Origin: Anaerolineae bacterium
GTDB lineage: Bacteria > Chloroflexota > Anaerolineae > B4-G1 > SLSP01
Direction of reading: 5' to 3'
DNA: 7,028 bases
Assembly: GCA_021159805.1 (NCBI GenBank)
Contig: JAGHDT010000375.1
Span: forward strand, 1-7,028
A program made the translations under genes and the position numbers. Every line of letters starts with the position of its first letter. Positions within the stretch are counted from its first letter, which is position 1. Below, piece after piece: positions 6,470 through 7,028 of the stretch. The notes beneath the pieces were generated by a model. That model saw only the letters and a program-made list of their open reading frames with translations, did no database searches and had not been told where the DNA came from.

Positions 6470-7028
6470 ATGTTCTATGATCGAGTAACGTTTCGGGTGA
6501 CGGCTGGTCACGGCGGCAAGGGTGCCGTGGCTTTCCGTCGCGAGAAGTACATACCCTTCGGCGGGCCTTCCGGTGGGGATGGTGGAAAGGGTGGGGATGT
6601 GATTCTCTTTGTGAATCGACATCTCAATACCCTGTATCATTTCGCGCACAAGAAGGAATTTGAGGCCGAGAACGGAGAGCCTGGACTTATCAAGACGATG
6701 CACGGCGGCGGTGGGGAGGATCTGCTGATCCCTGTCCCCCCCGGCACGTTGGTCGTGGACGTGGAGACCGGTGGCGTCGTGGCTGATCTGGTCGGGCCGG
6801 ACCAGCAAGTGGTTGTAGCGCGCGGCGGACGCGGCGGGCGCGGCAATGCTCGGTTCGCGACGTCGACAAACCAAGCCCCACGCATTGCCGAGAATGGGGA
6901 TCTGGGTGAGGTGCGCAACCTGCGACTGGAGCTCAAGCTGTTGGCAGATGTGGGGTTGGTCGGTAAGCCCAACGCCGGCAAGTCCACGTTGCTTTCAGTC
7001 ACGACGGCAGCGACTCCGGAGATCGGGC
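6470..7028 (+). CDS. obg: Obg/CgtA family GTPase, 3' partial
   Basis: The first 186 residues of Obg are present and the gene runs off the right edge. Obg is an essential GTPase that binds the 50S subunit, takes part in late ribosome assembly and links it to stress and ppGpp signalling; it is cytosolic or ribosome-bound. Residues 1 to about 158 form the glycine-rich Obg fold, with GHGGKGAVAFRREKYIPFGG, SGGDGGKGGDV, HGGGGEDLLIPVPPGT and ARGGRGGRGNARF all matching family signatures. The GTPase domain then starts, with the P-loop GKPNAGKST at 165-173 (Lys171, Ser172); switch regions and NKxD lie beyond the edge. ATG 6470 begins the classical MFYDRVTFRVTAG start, so the start is secure. Upstream is a strong terminator and a promoter, not rpmA (ribosomal protein L27), which precedes obg in many bacteria. 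Confidence 0.97.
   Translation, partial: MFYDRVTFRVTAGHGGKGAVAFRREKYIPFGGPSGGDGGKGGDVILFVNRHLNTLYHFAHKKEFEAENGEPGLIKTMHGGGGEDLLIPVPPGTLVVDVETGGVVADLVGPDQQVVVARGGRGGRGNARFATSTNQAPRIAENGDLGEVRNLRLELKLLADVGLVGKPNAGKSTLLSVTTAATPEIG

Noticed and set aside
6053..6874. Minus-strand open frame crossing the terminator and the start of obg
   Set aside because: It spans the end of the surface-protein gene, a terminator hairpin and Obg signature sequence, so it cannot be a real competing gene.
2..7028. CRISPR array or CRISPR-linked CHAT (Craspase-type) system
   Set aside because: No regularly spaced direct repeats and no cas-like gene are present; the CHAT gene alone does not support such a system.

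Overview
This window most likely comes from a Chloroflexota-type bacterium (Anaerolineae/Caldilineae-like). That is an inference from gene style, not a database match. The DNA is moderately GC-rich, and one long membrane-anchored protein combines a GH18-like fold, an NBR1-type Ig domain and a clan GH-A glycosidase domain, a combination I associate with that phylum. All four genes lie on the + strand.

Layout: (i) 2-1603 is the 3' part of a CHAT-domain (caspase-like) protease gene that enters from the left edge. It has an Ig/CARDB-like domain before the protease domain and an intact His/Cys pair. (ii) 1608-2369, four bases later, is a stand-alone NAD(P)H-hydrate epimerase (YjeF_N/NnrE) whose normally conserved phosphate-loop motif is altered. 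These two genes probably form the end of an operon. (iii) 2370-2806 has no gene. It holds a roughly 149-bp imperfect palindrome that looks like a decayed dispersed repeat, a good sigma70-type promoter, and a leader with a terminator-like hairpin and a second hairpin just ahead of a strong Shine-Dalgarno site. (iv) 2807-6304 encodes a 1165-residue type II membrane protein: acidic disordered N-terminus, one transmembrane helix, a beta domain, a GH18-like domain that lacks the catalytic Glu, an Ig-like module, an NBR1-type Ig domain and a GH-A barrel with both catalytic Glu. (v) 6305-6469 holds a perfect 15-bp-stem hairpin terminator and a promoter lying almost on top of the next start codon. (vi) 6470-7028 is the 5' part of obg, the ribosome-assembly GTPase, running off the right edge.

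The genes do not form one obvious pathway. The left pair joins a protease of the cell-death/signalling type to a metabolite-repair enzyme. The large gene is a separate transcription unit for a cell-surface protein, and obg starts a third, housekeeping unit. I do not see a CRISPR array, tRNA, rRNA, insertion sequence or recognised defence island. The items most worth a second look are the CHAT-NnrE gene pair, the apparently dead GH18-like domain fused to an apparently active glycosidase, the long palindrome, and the possible attenuator in the leader of the large gene.
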